A stretch of DNA of 5,502 bases from Brachybacterium sp. (GTDB lineage Bacteria > Actinomycetota > Actinomycetes > Actinomycetales > Dermabacteraceae), in the NCBI GenBank assembly GCA_030451965.1, contig JAKDNE010000226.1, forward strand, positions 1 to 5,502. The letters run 5' to 3'. The stretch's first letter is position 1. Every line of letters starts with the position of its first letter. Made by a program: the position numbers and the translations under genes. The notes below the pieces were generated by a model. The model worked only from the letters and a program-made list of their open reading frames with translations. It ran no database searches and was not told where the DNA came from. Shown piece by piece: positions 1-5,485 of this stretch.

Positions 1-588
1 CTCGCCCTCGCCCATGAAGTCGAGCGCGCGGTCGGTGAACTCGACGGTCAGGTGCTCCTGGCAGTCCACCTCGCGGCCGTTCTCGTACAGCGGACTGACC
101 CCGTGCGCGTCGGCGGCCTCGCCGTAGTCCAAGGCCGCCTCGCGGGAGTGGTGGAGGTAGTGCAGGCGGCCCATGCTGAGCCCGGCGAGGCCGTAGAGGC
201 TCTGGTCGAAGCCGTGGTTCTCGGGGCATGCCCGGTCCCCCGGGCGCTCGGGCCCGTAGTGGACCTTCCCGAAGTAGCCGGTGCGATACCCGGCGCTCCC
301 CAGCACCTCGGGCATGACCTGCCGGGGGGCGGGAGGGAACGCAGAGGTGTCGAACCAGTGGGCGCCCCAGCGCTGCTGGTGGGCGCCGGCGATGAGGCCG
401 GCCCGGGAGGGGGAGCAGATCGGCGCGGTGACATAGCCCTGGTCGAAGACCGTCCCCTCGGCCGCGAGGCGGTCGAGCTGCGGGGTGCGGGCGTCGGCGC
501 TGCCGCGGGAGGAGCGGTCGGCGTACCCGTGATCATCCGAGATGATCAGCAGGATGTTCGGTCGATCCGGCATATCGCTGTCCAGCAC
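1..588 (-). CDS. Type I sulfatase (alkaline phosphatase superfamily), N-terminal part, runs off left edge
   Basis: This is the first 196 codons of a formylglycine-dependent sulfatase, which hydrolyses sulfate esters. The frame is open from the GTG at 588 to base 1, so the C-terminus lies outside the window. The N-terminus begins with a beta strand and metal-binding acidic pair (PNILLIISDDHG, Asp18-Asp19). The family signature CSPSRAGLIAG follows at residues 58-68. Cys58 (bases 415-417) is the residue expected to be oxidised to formylglycine, and Arg62 completes the CxPSR core. The segment GYFGKVHYG (Lys108, His110) matches the conserved GKxH active-site block. GTG 588 was chosen because a strong GAGGAGGAGG Shine-Dalgarno tract lies just upstream; the in-frame ATG at 573 has none. 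With either start the catalytic fold begins almost at once, with no signal peptide or lipobox, so a cytoplasmic location is inferred. Substrate (sulfated sugar, choline sulfate or other) cannot be read from this part. It is divergent from the dehydrogenase at 809. Confidence 0.93.
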   Translation of the reverse strand, partial: MLDSDMPDRPNILLIISDDHGYADRSSRGSADARTPQLDRLAAEGTVFDQGYVTAPICSPSRAGLIAGAHQQRWGAHWFDTSAFPPAPRQVMPEVLGSAGYRTGYFGKVHYGPERPGDRACPENHGFDQSLYGLAGLSMGRLHYLHHSREAALDYGEAADAHGVSPLYENGREVDCQEHLTVEFTDRALDFMGEGE

Positions 589-592
589 GGGT

Positions 593-601
593 CCTCCTCC
601 T
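593..601 (-). promoter_or_regulatory. Ribosome binding site of the sulfatase
   Basis: On the minus strand the bases read AGGAGGAGG, which gives AGGAGG in two registers, 7 and 4 bases before the GTG at 588. This decides in favour of GTG 588 over the in-frame ATG at 573, which has no purine-rich tract at a suitable distance. Confidence 0.75.
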
Positions 602-764
602 CGGGGTGCGGTCCGACGGTCGCCCGCCCCGCCCCGCCGAGCCTACCGACGTCCGCGCCGTGCGCAGAGACTCAATAGGGGTCTTTTCTTCGCAGAGCGG
701 TCCAATACTCCTTGAATACCCATCTTTCTCACTGCTGTGGTCGTACTATCCCACTTCGCTCACG

Positions 765-778
765 ATTGGAAATCCGAT
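765..778. promoter_or_regulatory. Imperfect inverted repeat, possible operator upstream of the dehydrogenase
   Basis: ATTGGA at 765-770 and TCCGAT at 773-778 form a 6-bp inverted repeat with one mismatch and a 2-base centre. It sits about 16 bases after the possible -10 at 744-749 and 30 bases before the ATG at 809, a position suited to a repressor. It is short and could be chance. The half-site TCCRAT also occurs at 701-706 and 3181-3186. Confidence 0.25.
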
Positions 779-797
779 GACGCCACCGCTGCCGGAC

Positions 798-801
798 GAG
801 G
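798..801 (+). promoter_or_regulatory. Ribosome binding site of the dehydrogenase
   Basis: GAGG lies 7 bases before the ATG at 809. This supports that start over the in-frame GTG at 737, whose extra 24 residues do not resemble the start of a dehydrogenase domain. Confidence 0.55.
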
Positions 802-808
802 CCTCCCG

Positions 809-1798
809 ATGAAGGCGCTGCTGACGATGCCGCAGGACCAGCAGCATCAGATGTTCTCCCCGACCCAGCTCGCAGAACTGAGCGAGGTGGTCGAGATCGA
901 CGTCCACCGCACCGTCCCGGAGCTGTCCGTCCTGGGGGATGAGGAGCTCCGGGAGGTCGAGCTGCTCATCACCGGATGGGGGTCGCCGCGCCTGGACGCG
1001 GAGACGCTGGTGCGCCTCCCCCGCTTGCGCGCCGTCGTGCATACCGCGGGGACCTTGCGACATGTCGGCTCCGAGGCCCTGTGGGCGCGGGAGGATGTCG
1101 TGGTGACCACCGCTGCTCGCGCGAATGCGGTGCCGGTGGCCGAGTTCACGGTGGCGCAGATCCTGCTGGCCGGGAAGCAGAGCCTGCAGCGGGAGGCCGC
1201 GCATCGGCGGTGCCGGGGGCAGGAGCACACCTCGTCGATCGACCTCGGCGGCAACTACGGCGCCGTCGTCGGCCTCATCGGCGCCTCACGGGTGGGTCGC
1301 GAGGTCGCCCGGCTGCTGCGGCACTTCGACCTCACCGTCCTCATCAGCGATCCGTTCGTCAGCGGCGAGGAGGTCCGGCAGCTCGGCGCGGAGCCGAGCG
1401 CCCTGGACGACCTGTTCCGTCGAAGTGACGTGGTGAGCCTGCATGCCCCGGACGTCCGTTCGACGCAGGGCATGGTGACGAGGGAGCTGCTCGCCTCGAT
1501 GCGGGACGGCACGACCTTCATCAATACCGCGCGTCCGGCTCTCGTCGACCTCGACGCCCTGCGCGAGCAGCTGCTCACCGGGCGCCTCAGCGCGGTGCTC
1601 GACGTCAACGACGACCTCGCCCCGGATGATCCGCTGTGGGAGGCACCGTCGGTCTCGATCACACCCCATATCGCCGGGTCGCTGGGCAATGAGCTGCACC
1701 GGCTGGGCGAGAGTGCGCTCGAGGAGGTCCGCCGCCTGCGCGCGGGTGAGCCCGCGCAGTATCCGGTGGATCGACGCGCCCTGGAGATCGTCGCCTGA
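809..1798 (+). CDS. D-2-hydroxyacid dehydrogenase family protein (NAD-binding)
   Basis: The protein has 329 residues, normal for the D-isomer-specific 2-hydroxyacid dehydrogenases, which interconvert 2-hydroxy acids and 2-keto acids with NAD(P). An N-terminal catalytic segment (about 1-105) is followed by the Rossmann domain (about 106-292) and a C-terminal return to the catalytic domain. The helix after NAVPVAEFTVAQIL (106-119) is typical of the family. The dinucleotide loop is GASRVG (158-163), a GxGxxG variant with Ser160 in place of the middle glycine. The acidic residue Asp181 after the second strand favours NAD. Catalytic Arg242 is in INTARPALVD and His287 in TPHIAGS. At the usual glutamate position (LDVFE in many relatives) it reads LDVND, so Asp268 may substitute. 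It is convergent with the regulator (11 bases between stops) and divergent from the sulfatase. The substrate is unknown; a role in oxidising or reducing a product of the imported sugar is inferred from context only. Confidence 0.9.
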   Translation: MKALLTMPQDQQHQMFSPTQLAELSEVVEIDVHRTVPELSVLGDEELREVELLITGWGSPRLDAETLVRLPRLRAVVHTAGTLRHVGSEALWAREDVVVTTAARANAVPVAEFTVAQILLAGKQSLQREAAHRRCRGQEHTSSIDLGGNYGAVVGLIGASRVGREVARLLRHFDLTVLISDPFVSGEEVRQLGAEPSALDDLFRRSDVVSLHAPDVRSTQGMVTRELLASMRDGTTFINTARPALVDLDALREQLLTGRLSAVLDVNDDLAPDDPLWEAPSVSITPHIAGSLGNELHRLGESALEEVRRLRAGEPAQYPVDRRALEIVA

Positions 1799-1809
1799 TC
1801 AGATGCCGG

Positions 1810-2970
1810 TCATCGAGGAGCACCCTCTCCTCGTCTCGTGCGGGCCGCTTCGAAGGCGGACGCACCGCAGGACTCCCGGACGACGAGGTGAGGCCGGAGC
1901 TTGACCTGCAGGACCGGTGAGCTGCGACCGTTCTCGAGCCGCCGCAGCATCACCTCGGCCGCCGTCGCCCCGAGGTGGAACTTCGCCGGGGACATCGCGC
2001 TGAGGGGCACTTCTGCCAGCTCGGCGAGCTCATCGTCGTAGGAGACCACGGCGAGGTCGCCGGGGACGGTGAGATCCCGTCGCGAGGCCGCGGCCTCCAG
2101 CAGAGCCGCCTCGCGGTCCCCGAACACCAGCGCTGCCGTACAGCCGTGCGCGAGCAGCTCGGAGAGCGCACGGTCGGCCCGCTCGGCATTCCACGCGCCG
2201 ATCTCCTCTGCGATCACGATCTCCTGGAGGCCATCGGCCTCGCAGGCGGTGCGGTACCCGGCCCGGATCCCGGGAGCCGTATAGGGGACGCGGCGCAGCA
2301 CCAGGCCGATGCGCTCGTGCCCGAGCCCCAGCAGATGCTGCATCGCATCGAAGCCGCCCCCGGCATGATCAGAGATCACGTGCTCCGACGGGTCCGCCGC
2401 ACCGAGTTCGGGCAGAGAGCGCTCGAGCAGCACCACGGGGATCTTGAGCCGCTGGAGCGCCTCGACCCGGCGGAGGTTCTCCTGGGCTCGGCCGGCCTGG
2501 AAGGTCGGCACCACGATCACTCCTCGCACCTCGTCCGCGAGGATCGACTGCAGCGCCTCGCGCTCCTGCTCGACCTTGTAATTGGTGGTCGCGAGCGTGA
2601 GGGAGACACGGCGGGCGGCGAGCGTGGTCTCCAGCCCCTGGAGGACCTTCGCGTAGTACAGCGCGGTCTCGGGGATCAGGATCCCCACCCGTCCCTGACG
2701 GGCCTCCCGCACGGGTCGGCGCTCGCTGACGAAACTGCCGGCACCGCGGCGGCGCGTCACCAGCCCCTCCTGGACCAGGGCCTCATACGCCCGCCGGACG
2801 GTGGTCAGGGAGAGTCCCGTCTCCTGGAGCAGCTCGGTCTCGGTGGGCAGCTTGGTCCCTGGCGTCCAGGTGCCCGACAGGATCTGGCTGCGCAGCTGGG
2901 ATGCGAGCTCCTCGAACTTCAATCCGCGCCGCCCGCTGCGGCTCCACACCGAACTCTTCGAGGGTCCCAT
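1810..2970 (-). CDS. GntR-LacI chimeric transcriptional regulator (AraR-like architecture)
   Basis: This 386-residue regulator has two recognisable parts. Residues about 19-82 are a GntR winged helix: GTWTPGTKLPTETELL, then TGLSLTTVRRAYEAL with the recognition helix, then EGLVTRRRGAGSFV forming the wing. From about residue 92 a LacI/periplasmic-binding-type sensor begins (GRVGILIPE). It contains GVIVVPTF, PVVLLER, the LGHERIGLV block and DLAVVSYDDELAEL, and ends in LRPHLVVRESCGAS, all typical of LacI effector domains. This order is that of AraR of Bacillus, where sugar binding releases DNA. The ATG at 2970 is chosen because GGAGGT lies 8 bases upstream; an in-frame GTG at 3012 would extend the protein through an inverted repeat and lacks such a site. 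The gene is divergent from the binding-protein gene across 241 bases and is likely autoregulated and its repressor. The effector is unknown, presumably the imported sugar or a breakdown product. Confidence 0.93.
   Translation of the reverse strand: MGPSKSSVWSRSGRRGLKFEELASQLRSQILSGTWTPGTKLPTETELLQETGLSLTTVRRAYEALVQEGLVTRRRGAGSFVSERRPVREARQGRVGILIPETALYYAKVLQGLETTLAARRVSLTLATTNYKVEQEREALQSILADEVRGVIVVPTFQAGRAQENLRRVEALQRLKIPVVLLERSLPELGAADPSEHVISDHAGGGFDAMQHLLGLGHERIGLVLRRVPYTAPGIRAGYRTACEADGLQEIVIAEEIGAWNAERADRALSELLAHGCTAALVFGDREAALLEAAASRRDLTVPGDLAVVSYDDELAELAEVPLSAMSPAKFHLGATAAEVMLRRLENGRSSPVLQVKLRPHLVVRESCGASAFEAARTRRGEGAPR
1814..1833. terminator. Possible hairpin between convergent genes
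   Basis: CGAGGAG (1814-1820), a 6-base loop and CTCCTCG (1827-1833) make a perfect 7-bp stem. It lies 15 bases after the dehydrogenase stop and inside the last codons of the convergent regulator. No T-rich tract follows on either strand, so it is at best a T-less terminator as sometimes proposed in actinobacteria. It could equally be coding sequence that happens to fold. Confidence 0.25.
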
Positions 2971-2978
2971 GGACTGCC

Positions 2979-2984
2979 ACCTCC
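2979..2984 (-). promoter_or_regulatory. Ribosome binding site of the regulator
   Basis: Minus-strand GGAGGT ends 8 bases before the ATG at 2970. This near-ideal site is the main reason to place the regulator start at 2970 rather than at the GTG at 3012. Confidence 0.8.
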
Positions 2985-2989
2985 GTAGA

Positions 2990-3025
2990 TTCCTCGAGAA
3001 CTCTGGTTTCACTTACCTCGAGGAA
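2990..3025. repeat. Perfect 9-bp inverted repeat, candidate operator of the regulator
   Basis: TTCCTCGAG at 2990-2998 and its exact reverse complement CTCGAGGAA at 3017-3025 are separated by 18 bases. Each arm contains the self-complementary core CTCGAG, and the two cores are centred 24 bases apart. The repeat lies in the presumed leader of the regulator gene, just upstream of its ribosome binding site. A possible minus-strand -10 (TACTGT, 3030 to 3025) abuts the right arm, so protein bound here could block transcription. A related sequence recurs at 3141-3155 near the divergent transporter gene. The alternative is a leader hairpin acting in RNA. Confidence 0.55.
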
Positions 3026-3093
3026 CAGTAGCACCGGAACGGCCCGACGACGGAAGACCGGGCATCACAGCAGGTCAACGACGGACAGGACCC

Positions 3094-3103
3094 CTGACGT
3101 CAG
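3094..3103. promoter_or_regulatory. Perfect 10-bp palindrome, possible protein-binding site
   Basis: CTGACGTCAG is fully self-complementary and lies in the middle of the divergent region, about 110 bases before the binding-protein start. A short palindrome with a central CG step is the form of many LacI- and GntR-family operators. It shares no sequence with the CTCGAG-cored sites, so it may serve another regulator or be incidental. Confidence 0.3.
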
Positions 3104-3140
3104 CCCAGATCGGCGAGTCACATCACGGAGCGGCAAAACC

Positions 3141-3155
3141 ATTGCTCAAGAACTT
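3141..3155 (+). promoter_or_regulatory. Third copy of the candidate operator motif, upstream of the transporter
   Basis: The bases here match 2989-3003 at 12 of 15 positions (shared pattern ATTSCTCRAGAACTY). The site is about 60 bases before the binding-protein start and just upstream of the weak -35 candidate at 3161. Its presence on the transporter side of the same control region suggests that one protein controls both directions. Confidence 0.4.
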
Positions 3156-3202
3156 ATTGATTACTTGCTTCTCCCGCTGGTCCGATAGTCGCACTTACTC
3201 TG

Positions 3203-3207
3203 AAAGG
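3203..3207 (+). promoter_or_regulatory. Ribosome binding site of the sugar-binding protein
   Basis: AAAGG lies 4 bases before the GTG at 3212. A second possible site, AGGTGAG at 3210-3216, would serve an alternative in-frame GTG at 3221. The two starts differ by only three residues, ahead of the twin-arginine motif, so function is not affected. Confidence 0.45.
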
Positions 3208-3211
3208 CCAG

Positions 3212-4528
3212 GTGAGTCGCGTGCTGCACTCTGCAACTCCGACACGACGTCAACTCTTCGCACTGGGAGCCGGCGGCGCCGCCGCGGCTTCCCTCGCCGC
3301 CTGTGGCGGCTCCTCCTCCGGCACGGGCTCCGGGGACTCGATCACGTACTGGTCGAACTGGAAGGAGGGGGAATCCCAGCAGTCCGTCATGAAGGAGGCC
3401 ATCGCCGCCTTCGAGGACGAGACCGGGATCACGGTCAACGTGGAATGGCAGGGACGCCAGGTCACGCAGAAGATCGTGCCGGTGCTGAACACCCCGCAGG
3501 TGCCCGACATCCTCGATGGTGCCTTCGGCAAGCTCGCCCCGGTGCTCGCCGCGACCGGTCAGGTCCTCCCGCTCGACGACGTGTTCGCCTCCGATGTCGA
3601 GGGTGAGGCGATCACGGACGTGATCCCCGAGAAGTTCCGGAACGAATCGACGATGAAGGACGGCAGCCCCTGGCTGCTGCCCTTCTTCATCACCTCCGAG
3701 GCGATCTGGTACGACGCGGGGGAGAACCCCGAGATCGGCGAGGCCGCTCCGGAGAGCTGGGAGGAGTTCATCGCCCTGCTCGAGGACCTGAAGAGCCAGG
3801 GCAAGACCCCCCTCGCCGCCGACGGCGACGTCGGCGGCTACAACGTCGCCTGGTTCCAGACCGCCTACCTGCACCTGACCGGCGTCGGCGGCCTCAACGA
3901 GCTGGTCTCCGACGAGACCGGAGCTCTCTGGGACGAGGACGCGGCGCTCGAGGCCGCCCGCTGTGTGGAGCAGATCGTCCAGGGCGGCTATCTCATCCCC
4001 GGCTACGACGCCTCGAAGTGGCCCGCCCAGCAGCAGGCCTGGGCGACCAACGAGGCGGCTCTGCTGCTCAACGGCACGTGGATCCCGACGGAGACCGCGC
4101 CGTACGCCACCGAGGACTTCGAATACGCCGCGTTCCCGATCCCCTCCCCCGATCCCACGCAGGAGAAGATCATGCGAGCGGAGCCCACCGGCTTCGTCAT
4201 CCCGGCACAGGCGAAGAACCCGGAGGCCGCCGCGGAGTTCGCGAAGTTCCTGCTGCGCCAGGAGTTCCAGGAGAAGATCGCCACCGAGGGCGGTCAGCTC
4301 CCCATCCGCGAAGGCATCGAGACGATCCCCGAGCTGGCGGACATCTCCTCCGCGATCGACGCGGCGGACAATACGTACCTGGCGGCCGACGGCATCACCT
4401 ACTCGGGGTACATGGAGACCGTGATGTGGCCGATCAGCGACGAGCTGTTCCTCGGCAAGATCGATGCCGAGGAGTTCATCTCAGCGATGAAGGCCGGGCA
4501 GATCTCCTACTGGGAAGCGCAGCTCTGA
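3212..4528 (+). CDS. ABC importer solute-binding lipoprotein (family 1, sugar type)
   Basis: The product has 438 residues, the usual size for carbohydrate-binding proteins of CUT1-type ABC importers. These capture a sugar outside the membrane and deliver it to the permeases. The leader has a twin-arginine segment TRRQLF (11-16), a small hydrophobic stretch rich in Ala and Gly, and a lipobox LAAC with Cys31 as the predicted lipid anchor. A Gly/Ser linker follows, then the mature fold starting ITYWSNWKEGES. Family traits include an early Phe-rich helix before TGITV, the segment PDILDGAFGKLAPV, LPFFITSEAIWYDAG, and the late PTGFVIPAQAKNPEAAAEFAKFLL block. Trp residues scattered through the mature part (for example in YDASKWPAQQQAWATNEAALLLNGTW) suit sugar stacking. 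The gene opens the operon, and its stop is one base before the permease ATG. Which sugar it binds cannot be told from sequence. Control by the divergent GntR-LacI regulator is inferred. Confidence 0.95.
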   Translation: MSRVLHSATPTRRQLFALGAGGAAAASLAACGGSSSGTGSGDSITYWSNWKEGESQQSVMKEAIAAFEDETGITVNVEWQGRQVTQKIVPVLNTPQVPDILDGAFGKLAPVLAATGQVLPLDDVFASDVEGEAITDVIPEKFRNESTMKDGSPWLLPFFITSEAIWYDAGENPEIGEAAPESWEEFIALLEDLKSQGKTPLAADGDVGGYNVAWFQTAYLHLTGVGGLNELVSDETGALWDEDAALEAARCVEQIVQGGYLIPGYDASKWPAQQQAWATNEAALLLNGTWIPTETAPYATEDFEYAAFPIPSPDPTQEKIMRAEPTGFVIPAQAKNPEAAAEFAKFLLRQEFQEKIATEGGQLPIREGIETIPELADISSAIDAADNTYLAADGITYSGYMETVMWPISDELFLGKIDAEEFISAMKAGQISYWEAQL

Positions 4529-4529
4529 G

Positions 4530-5468
4530 ATGACGGCCCTCCTCAGCCAGCGCCCCGTGCGCCGCCCCCGGGGCGTCAGCCTCATCGAGGCGCAGAAGCG
4601 CAAGCTCTTCATCCCCCTGGTCGGCCCCGCCTTCCTGTTCTACACGCTGCTGGTGGTGGTCCCCTCGGCCGCCGCCCTCTGGATCAGCTTCCATCGCTGG
4701 CCGGGAGCCGGTCCGATGGAGTTCGTCGGGCTGCGCAACTATCCCCGGGTCGCGAAGGATCCGCTGTTCCAGCAGGCGTTCCTCAACACCATGCTGATCC
4801 TGGTGGTCGTGGGCGTGACGATCTTCGTCCTCGCCTTCTCGATGAGCCTGGTGCTGCGCAACATGTGGGGGAAGGGCCTCGTCCGCTCGGTGATCTTCTT
4901 CCCCCACCTGATCAACGCGCTCGTCTTCGGCGCGCTGGCAGGGTTCATCTTCAATCCGGGCGGCCTGGTGAACACGCTGCTGGCCCCGCTCGGGGTCACC
5001 GAGCCTCCGGCCTGGCTGGCCCAGGACAACATCTTCGTGCTCATCATGATCACGCTGGTGCTGACGCACACCGGGTACTTCACCACGATCCTGATGGCCG
5101 GCGTGGACCGCATCCCGCCGGAGTACTTCGAGGTGGCGTCGCTCGCCGGCTGCAGTGCATTCCAGCGCCTGCGGTACGTGATCATCCCGCTGACCTGGGA
5201 GGTCTTCGCCACCTGCGCGGTGCTGTGGACGATCAGCTCGGTGAAGATCTTCGAGCTCATCTGGGTCTTCGGCGGCTCCAGCGGCGCCGGCATCCCGCCC
5301 ACCTCCAGCTGGACGGCTGCCGTGTACACCTACGTCACCGCGTTCTCGGGGCAGTCGATCCCGGCCTACGGGGCGGCCACCGCCTCCGCGATCATCTCGC
5401 TGGTCACGGTCTCGATCATCGTCCTGCTCATGCGGCGGGTCATGCGTCGCGACGCCATCCAGTACTGA
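4530..5468 (+). CDS. ABC sugar importer permease, MalF/UgpA type
   Basis: This 312-residue inner-membrane protein forms half of the translocation channel of the importer. Six hydrophobic segments are visible at about residues 27-54, 85-109, 118-141, 167-190, 222-247 and 279-301, the usual plan for this family. The ATPase-docking EAA loop is present as EVASLAG (201-207) followed by the conserved proline in IIPL (Pro220). The N-terminus is basic, fitting a cytoplasmic start. The ATG follows the binding-protein stop by a single base, with a weak GGGAAG 12 bases upstream, so translational coupling is likely. The C-terminus ends RRDAIQY, and a further gene starts 17 bases later. The sequence fits the first permease of a pair. 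Confidence 0.95.
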   Translation: MTALLSQRPVRRPRGVSLIEAQKRKLFIPLVGPAFLFYTLLVVVPSAAALWISFHRWPGAGPMEFVGLRNYPRVAKDPLFQQAFLNTMLILVVVGVTIFVLAFSMSLVLRNMWGKGLVRSVIFFPHLINALVFGALAGFIFNPGGLVNTLLAPLGVTEPPAWLAQDNIFVLIMITLVLTHTGYFTTILMAGVDRIPPEYFEVASLAGCSAFQRLRYVIIPLTWEVFATCAVLWTISSVKIFELIWVFGGSSGAGIPPTSSWTAAVYTYVTAFSGQSIPAYGAATASAIISLVTVSIIVLLMRRVMRRDAIQY

Positions 5469-5473
5469 ACGAC

Positions 5474-5478
5474 AAGGA
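5474..5478 (+). promoter_or_regulatory. Ribosome binding site of the next gene
   Basis: AAGGA lies 7 bases before the GTG at 5486, supporting a real start there despite only five full codons being visible. Confidence 0.55.
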
Positions 5479-5485
5479 CAACGAC

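Larger units (their letters stand above)
589..808. promoter_or_regulatory. Divergent control region between sulfatase and dehydrogenase
   Basis: This 220-base stretch separates two divergently read genes and should hold both promoters. The part from about 665 to 780 is clearly less GC-rich than the genes. A possible -10 element TACTAT lies at 744-749 for the rightward gene, but no convincing -35 lies 16-18 bases before it (TTGAAT at 712-717 is 26 bases away). An imperfect inverted repeat, ATTGGA-aa-TCCGAT, lies at 765-778 between that -10 and the start codon. I could not assign a leftward promoter with any confidence. Confidence 0.5.
2971..3211. promoter_or_regulatory. Divergent control region between regulator and transporter operon
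   Basis: No gene is seen in these 241 bases. From the regulator side it holds the regulator ribosome binding site, the 2990-3025 inverted repeat, the perfect palindrome CTGACGTCAG at 3094-3103, a third copy of the arm motif at 3141-3155, and a relatively AT-rich stretch at about 3134-3170. For the rightward operon a weak promoter can be drawn: TTACTT at 3161-3166, 17 bases, then GATAGT at 3184-3189. The -35 match is poor, so the promoter is uncertain and may need an activator. Confidence 0.6.

Noticed and set aside
48..678. Open frames on both strands overlapping the sulfatase (48-536 minus, 52-678 plus)
   Set aside because: They are Pro/Ser/Thr/Arg-rich or Gly/Val/Ala-rich shadows. The sulfatase frame on the minus strand has the catalytic signature and ribosome binding site.
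737..808. In-frame GTG at 737 extending the dehydrogenase by 24 residues
   Set aside because: There is no ribosome binding site at 737, the added residues do not look like the family N-terminus, and the ATG at 809 has GAGG at 7 bases and starts MKALLTMP, a natural first strand.
606..812. Short plus-strand open frame in the sulfatase-dehydrogenase intergenic region
   Set aside because: There is no ribosome binding site and no known pattern, and it overlaps the likely promoter and the dehydrogenase start.
1740..1757. GC-only 7-bp hairpin with a 4-base loop near the dehydrogenase 3' end
   Set aside because: It lies about 40 bases inside the coding region in an Arg-Ala-Gly-Glu-Pro-Ala stretch and has no T tract. 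Codon use alone explains it.
1975..2988. Long plus-strand open frame opposite the regulator
   Set aside because: It mirrors the regulator in antisense, has low-complexity composition and no recognisable domain. Long antisense frames are expected in GC-rich genes.
2971..3012. In-frame GTG at 3012 extending the regulator by 14 residues
   Set aside because: The ATG at 2970 has an almost ideal GGAGGT site, and the extension would run through the inverted repeat 2990-3025, which looks like control DNA.
3047..3085. Direct repeat ACGACGGA at 3047-3054 and 3078-3085
   Set aside because: It is only 8 bases, has no palindromic form, and is built from triplets common in this GC-rich DNA. Chance is a sufficient explanation.
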